From the IMG/VR virus record IMGVR_UViG_3300046816_000149, positions 1 through 41,804 of that record: a DNA stretch of 41,804 nt. One strand, given 5' to 3'. The notes beneath the pieces were generated by a model. It was not told the origin of the DNA. It was given only the letters and a program-made list of their open reading frames with translations, and did no database searches. Each line of letters begins with the position of its first letter. The first letter of the stretch is position 1. Source of the stretch: a virus. The translations under genes and the position numbers were made by a program. This document shows, piece by piece, positions 38,684-41,804 of this stretch.

Positions 38684-38937
38684 GTCCGACCCATCAGCGT
38701 CTGCAATGCCTGCAGCAGTTGCTGCTGATAAGCCGCCGGCAGCGTCCCCGTCACATCCTGCCCCGGTGACTGGTTGAGGTTGCCCACATCGGCGTTCGGC
38801 ATGGCATAGCCTGGATCAACAGGCGGCTGCGCAACCATGCCAGGGTCGGCACTGGCCACGCCGTGGCGTCGCGCCGCACCCAGCCGGTGGGTGAAGTCGT
38901 CCGTCACCGCCGGACCCAACAGTCCGCTATATGGCAT
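38680..38937 (-). CDS. Unknown protein upstream of TerL, 85 aa
   Basis: The 85-residue product is flexible and Pro/Gly-rich with a helical end (AAYQQQLLQALQTLMG). No domain is recognised. It could be a small packaging accessory protein given the 4-base overlap with TerL, but the sequence gives no direct evidence. It starts 9 bases after the stop of the membrane protein gene. Confidence 0.55.
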   Translation of the reverse strand: MPYSGLLGPAVTDDFTHRLGAARRHGVASADPGMVAQPPVDPGYAMPNADVGNLNQSPGQDVTGTLPAAYQQQLLQALQTLMGRT

Positions 38938-38946
38938 GTGTGTCGT

Positions 38947-39168
38947 TCATTGGCGCTGCGTCAGGCACGACTCGATTATGCGCTGAATCATCTCATTCCT
39001 GACGCTGGTGTTGTGCTGGAACACCCATGCCGCGACGCCAAGGAACGCGATGTTCATGATGATCAGAAGCAAAAATGCTGGCGGCAGAGCGCGGACGAGC
39101 CGCTCGCTCAACCGATCGATCAGGCCGTGGCGCCCGTTGCCGTTCGGTGGTGTTACGACATCGACCAT
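38947..39168 (-). CDS. Single-pass membrane protein, 73 aa
   Basis: The 73-residue product has a basic amphipathic stretch (LIDRLSERLVRALP), one transmembrane helix (FLLLIIMNIAFLGVAAWVF, about 32-50) and a polar C-terminus (SVRNEMIQRIIESCLTQ). Similar small proteins are common in alphaproteobacterial podoviruses near terminase genes. A holin or spanin-like lysis role is possible, and the Cys near the end could form a disulfide. No endolysin is adjacent. ATG 39168 overlaps the upstream gene by 16 bases. Confidence 0.6.
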   Translation of the reverse strand: MVDVVTPPNGNGRHGLIDRLSERLVRALPPAFLLLIIMNIAFLGVAAWVFQHNTSVRNEMIQRIIESCLTQRQ

Positions 39169-40862
39169 TTGCGATCGATGTATGTGTTGTCGTCGCTGTT
39201 CGCCTCGATCTGCCCGCGCAGCCACGCATGGGCATCCGCCGCGCCCTCAACGCCGAGCGTGGCCGCCAGCGCCAGCGCGCTCATGGTGTAGCTGGCATAG
39301 GTCAGGCTGGCGCCGGGGGGGATCACGTCGGGATCATCGAAGTCGGTAAACTCGGGCGGCTGCATCAGCACGTTGAGGCCCCAGACCGCCGGCCAGTCCG
39401 CCGCGTAGGGCGCGTCCTCGGTCTCGCGCAGCACGAGGGTATAGGGCGTCGTTTTGGCGCGCGCCCAGCCCGATTTTCCATCGGTGCGCGCGACGGTGTT
39501 GGCGAGTTTCCATTCGAGGATCGGTTGCCAGTCAGCGTGGCCGATCTGCACGACGTGGCCGAGCACCGCCGCCTCGTAGTCCTCCATCCACGGCGAATTG
39601 TAGGTGCTGGCCGGCAGCGTGGTAGTCGCTGGTGAACCCTGGGCATCTACCATGAAGTGGAAGCCCGCGTAAGGCACCTCGTTGAACGGCGCTGCGGTCG
39701 GATTGACGTATCGCGACAGCATCCAATCACGCTCCTGGTCCAGCCATTGCTGCCAGTATGCGCGTGGCTGCACCCAACCCGGCGCGTCGTCGGGCGTCAC
39801 CCGCGCGCACTGTGCCAGCACACGCAACGCCCAGGCGTGGGCACGCAATGCGAAACCGATGCAGTAGTTGCCGCGCTGCGACGGGACCGAGCACAGGACG
39901 TTGTAGGTGGCGGCGAACTGGAGTTCTTCGAGGTAGTACGGATCGCCGGTCAGCAGGAACGGCACGTAGGCCAGCGGCGGCTCATGCGCGGCATCGGGCT
40001 GGACGGGTGAGGCGCACGTCGGGATCGTCGCCGGGTAGTAAACCGTGGCATCGGGGTGCGTCGTGAAGTCATAGACCGCGCCGCCATCCTCGTTCCGGTA
40101 GTGCCACGGCATGGTGCCGCTTGCCTCGGCCTGGGCGAACAGCGAGCCGGGAGTGGCCTCGCCGCGCAGGTATTCCGCCTGGGCCTCGGTGACCAGGCCG
40201 ATCTCGTCACGCTCGCCGGTGGTGGGGCCGTAGGCGGTGAGGCCGGCCAAGCCCATCGGTGTATATACGCGATCCGGCGCCAACGGTCGTGTCGTGGCTA
40301 GCGCGGCATCGAAGGTCGGCAGCAGGCCGTCGAGTTGAAGCTGCGCGATGCTGCCGACGATCGGACGCGGCGCCGACTGCCAGCGCCAGCGGGAATACCA
40401 GTAGTGCTCCGGCACCTCGATGCGGGCCAGCACGACCTCGCCGCGCAGGACGGTCGCCGTGTAGGCGGTCATGTTGGCGGCAGTGGCGCCGACCGTCGTG
40501 TCGCCCAGTTCGAACACCACCTCGTCGCGCACGCTGTCGTCCGTGACGCAACTGTCGTCCATGTCACAGCGGAACATGACGCGGAACCCTGGCAAGTCCG
40601 GATGCGTGGCCAGCCGACAGCTTTGGATGAAGTGACCGCCGGGATCGTGGTAGTCCCCAAGGTCGGTGCCCTCGTCCTCGTGGAATGCGTAGATCGTGCC
40701 GTTGTAGTCGATCTCGACGGTGAGCCAGCCCGTCTCCACCGGCGGCGGCGTGGGGTCAGGCGGCTCGGGCGTGGTCTCCGGCTCCAGCGTGACGGTCGCG
40801 ATGATGTCCACGGGGGCGAACCCGTCCACCTTGAGCGTCGTGGTGATGGTCGCGTCAGTCAT
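39153..40862 (-). CDS. Large protein of unknown function, 569 aa, possible alpha-toroid domain
   Basis: The N-terminal 140 residues are beta-rich, with a Pro/Glu-rich linker (EPETTPEPPDPTPPP) and many acidic residues. The C-terminal 350 residues have helical segments spaced as in alpha/alpha-toroid enzymes: LLTGDPYYLEELQFAATYNVL, RAHAWALRVLAQCARV, WQQWLDQERDWML, and WMEDYEAAVLGHVVQIGHADW. A family with LTGDPYYLEELQFWA is found in phages and bacteria without assigned activity. A glycan lyase or hydrolase role is conceivable, but no catalytic set can be named. The gene overlaps the methyltransferase stop by 4 bases and is early in the late block. Confidence 0.6.
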   Translation of the reverse strand: MTDATITTTLKVDGFAPVDIIATVTLEPETTPEPPDPTPPPVETGWLTVEIDYNGTIYAFHEDEGTDLGDYHDPGGHFIQSCRLATHPDLPGFRVMFRCDMDDSCVTDDSVRDEVVFELGDTTVGATAANMTAYTATVLRGEVVLARIEVPEHYWYSRWRWQSAPRPIVGSIAQLQLDGLLPTFDAALATTRPLAPDRVYTPMGLAGLTAYGPTTGERDEIGLVTEAQAEYLRGEATPGSLFAQAEASGTMPWHYRNEDGGAVYDFTTHPDATVYYPATIPTCASPVQPDAAHEPPLAYVPFLLTGDPYYLEELQFAATYNVLCSVPSQRGNYCIGFALRAHAWALRVLAQCARVTPDDAPGWVQPRAYWQQWLDQERDWMLSRYVNPTAAPFNEVPYAGFHFMVDAQGSPATTTLPASTYNSPWMEDYEAAVLGHVVQIGHADWQPILEWKLANTVARTDGKSGWARAKTTPYTLVLRETEDAPYAADWPAVWGLNVLMQPPEFTDFDDPDVIPPGASLTYASYTMSALALAATLGVEGAADAHAWLRGQIEANSDDNTYIDRKWSMS

Positions 40863-41804
40863 TCGGCAGCATCCGCAAACAGGTCGGCCATGCGCTCGGT
40901 CTCCGGGTCTTCGGCAGGCGGGAACGCGGTGAACAGCGGCGCGTCGTCGCGGCAGCGCTGCATGGCCATGCGCGTATAGTCGGGGTTGAGTTCTATGCCG
41001 ATGGCGTCGCGTTGCAGGCGATCGGCGACCAACAGCGTGGTGCCGGCACCGGCGAAGGGGTCGAGGACCGTATCACCAAGGCGCGTGCCCGCCCGGATGC
41101 AGCGCTCGGCCAGGGCTGGTGGGTACGTGGCGAAGTGGGCTTGTGCATACGGATGCGTGGGCAGAGTCCAAACATTACGTAGGTTGCGGCCGGCTGGGTT
41201 GTAACTACGCGCCGCACCTGAAGGGTTCAGCAACGGCCGCGCAAGAGGGTCACCGAAAGCCTTGGGCTCATACCGTTCGACGCCATAGTGCTCAGGCGGC
41301 AATCCAGTGTGCGGCTCCCGCACCGCCTCGGCATCATAGAAATACCGTGCGCTGCGTGTCAGCAGGAACACGTGCTCATGGGCTGACGTTGGGCGATCGG
41401 TGCATGACTCGGGCATGGGGTTGGGCTTGTGCCAGATGATGTCGGAGCGCACCCACCAGCCGTCAGCCTGCAGCGCGAGCGCCAGGCGCGAGGGCATCAT
41501 CAGCAACTGCTTGGCAGCGAGGCCAGTGAACGCCTTGGGCGACGCTGTGGGCTTGCCAGCGTTGCCGTTGAAGCCGCTGCCCTGGTTGGCGTTGTACGAG
41601 TCACCGATGTTACACCAAACCGTGCCGTCCTTGCGCAGCACGCGGCGAACCTCCCTGAACACGGCGACCATGGTGGCGAGGTATTCGTCGGGCGTGGGTT
41701 CCAGGCCGATCTGCCGGTCAATGCGCCGGGCGCCGCACGAGCATTGACGCGGTGTAGCGTCGCGGTTCGTCCACGTAGCAACGCCGCCCTCTGCATGCCG
41801 CTTG
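40859..41804 (-). CDS. DNA methyltransferase (SPPY type), C-terminal part; gene continues at position 1
   Basis: This is the larger part of the junction-spanning enzyme. The frame stays open from 41671 back to the window end and joins the frame at 144 and below. Motif I DPFAGAGTTLLVADRL and GIELNPDYTRMAM are near the C-terminus, and SPPYW lies on the other end. This is the IV-before-I order of beta-class amino methyltransferases. The middle has VWCNIGDSYN, WVRSDIIWHKPNPMPES and EHVFLLTRSARYFYDAEAV, the usual phage-enzyme blocks that likely help target recognition. The target is unknown and no restriction gene is near. Its stop overlaps the 569-aa gene by 4 bases. Confidence 0.9.
   Translation of the reverse strand, partial: KRHAEGGVATWTNRDATPRQCSCGARRIDRQIGLEPTPDEYLATMVAVFREVRRVLRKDGTVWCNIGDSYNANQGSGFNGNAGKPTASPKAFTGLAAKQLLMMPSRLALALQADGWWVRSDIIWHKPNPMPESCTDRPTSAHEHVFLLTRSARYFYDAEAVREPHTGLPPEHYGVERYEPKAFGDPLARPLLNPSGAARSYNPAGRNLRNVWTLPTHPYAQAHFATYPPALAERCIRAGTRLGDTVLDPFAGAGTTLLVADRLQRDAIGIELNPDYTRMAMQRCRDDAPLFTAFPPAEDPETERMADLFADAAE
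41661..41804. repeat. Direct terminal repeat, right copy
   Basis: This matches 1..144 at 142 of 144 positions. The two differences (GG at 41704-41705 against AA at 44-45) change Leu TTG to CTG and Gly GGT to GGC in the methyltransferase frame, so both are silent. The unique genome length is therefore 41660 bp if this is an assembly overlap. Confidence 0.95.

Noticed and set aside
1-41804. tRNA genes and CRISPR arrays
   Set aside because: Reading both strands showed no cloverleaf with a CCA-type end or TTCGA arm, and no spaced direct-repeat array. The only short-period repeats are the 18-bp units and the iterons.

Overview
The window is one complete, tightly packed phage genome of about 41.66 kb. 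Its first 144 bases recur at its end (1..144 = 41661..41804, two mismatches), and one methyltransferase gene reads across that junction, so the molecule is circular, circularly permuted or terminally redundant. GC content is about 64% by sample count. Phage-encoded GcrA-like and DnaA-domain-IV-like proteins and high GC point to an alphaproteobacterial host. GcrA is a cell-cycle regulator known from that class. The virion genes (P22-like portal, SU10-type capsid, adaptor, nozzle-like protein, large internal virion proteins, no tape measure or sheath) indicate a short-tailed podovirus-like particle.

Layout. A switch region lies near 6.2-7.4 kb: a Cro-like HTH gene on the minus strand faces an XRE-type repressor gene on the plus strand, with palindromes around them. 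From the switch, a 13-gene leftward operon (6468 down to 1017) carries DNA-binding proteins, GcrA-like, a VRR-NUC nuclease, three unknown proteins, the DnaA domain IV protein, a winged-helix replication initiator with iteron-like repeats inside its own gene, two small proteins, a NusG/RfaH-like protein and a TerS-like protein. A rightward operon (7363 to 12516) carries Gp157-like and RecT-like recombination proteins, a C5 cytosine and an N6-adenine type methyltransferase, four very small Cys-rich proteins and a small membrane protein. A short divergent plus-strand operon (485-1038) has three small genes.

The late genes are all on the minus strand. They run from the junction-spanning methyltransferase (365 to 1, then 41804 to 40859) through a 569-aa unknown protein, a membrane protein, TerL, portal, scaffold, capsid, adaptor, a tail fibre/adhesin set, an SGNH-type esterase, a His-rich collar fibre, a nozzle-like protein and internal virion proteins, ending at 12510. 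A free-standing homing-endonuclease-like gene (19441-19977) sits antisense inside this block.

How it may work. Most genes overlap by 1-4 bases (ATGA, TGATG, TAATG), so translation is probably coupled. No DNA or RNA polymerase, primase, helicase, integrase or clear endolysin is recognisable. The phage therefore probably borrows the host replisome through the initiator, the DnaA-like domain and the iterons. The NusG-like protein sits where lambdoid phages carry Q, just before the terminase and late genes, and may license late transcription. The GcrA-like and DnaA-like proteins together suggest that the phage couples itself to, or interferes with, the host DnaA-GcrA-CtrA-CcrM cell-cycle circuit.
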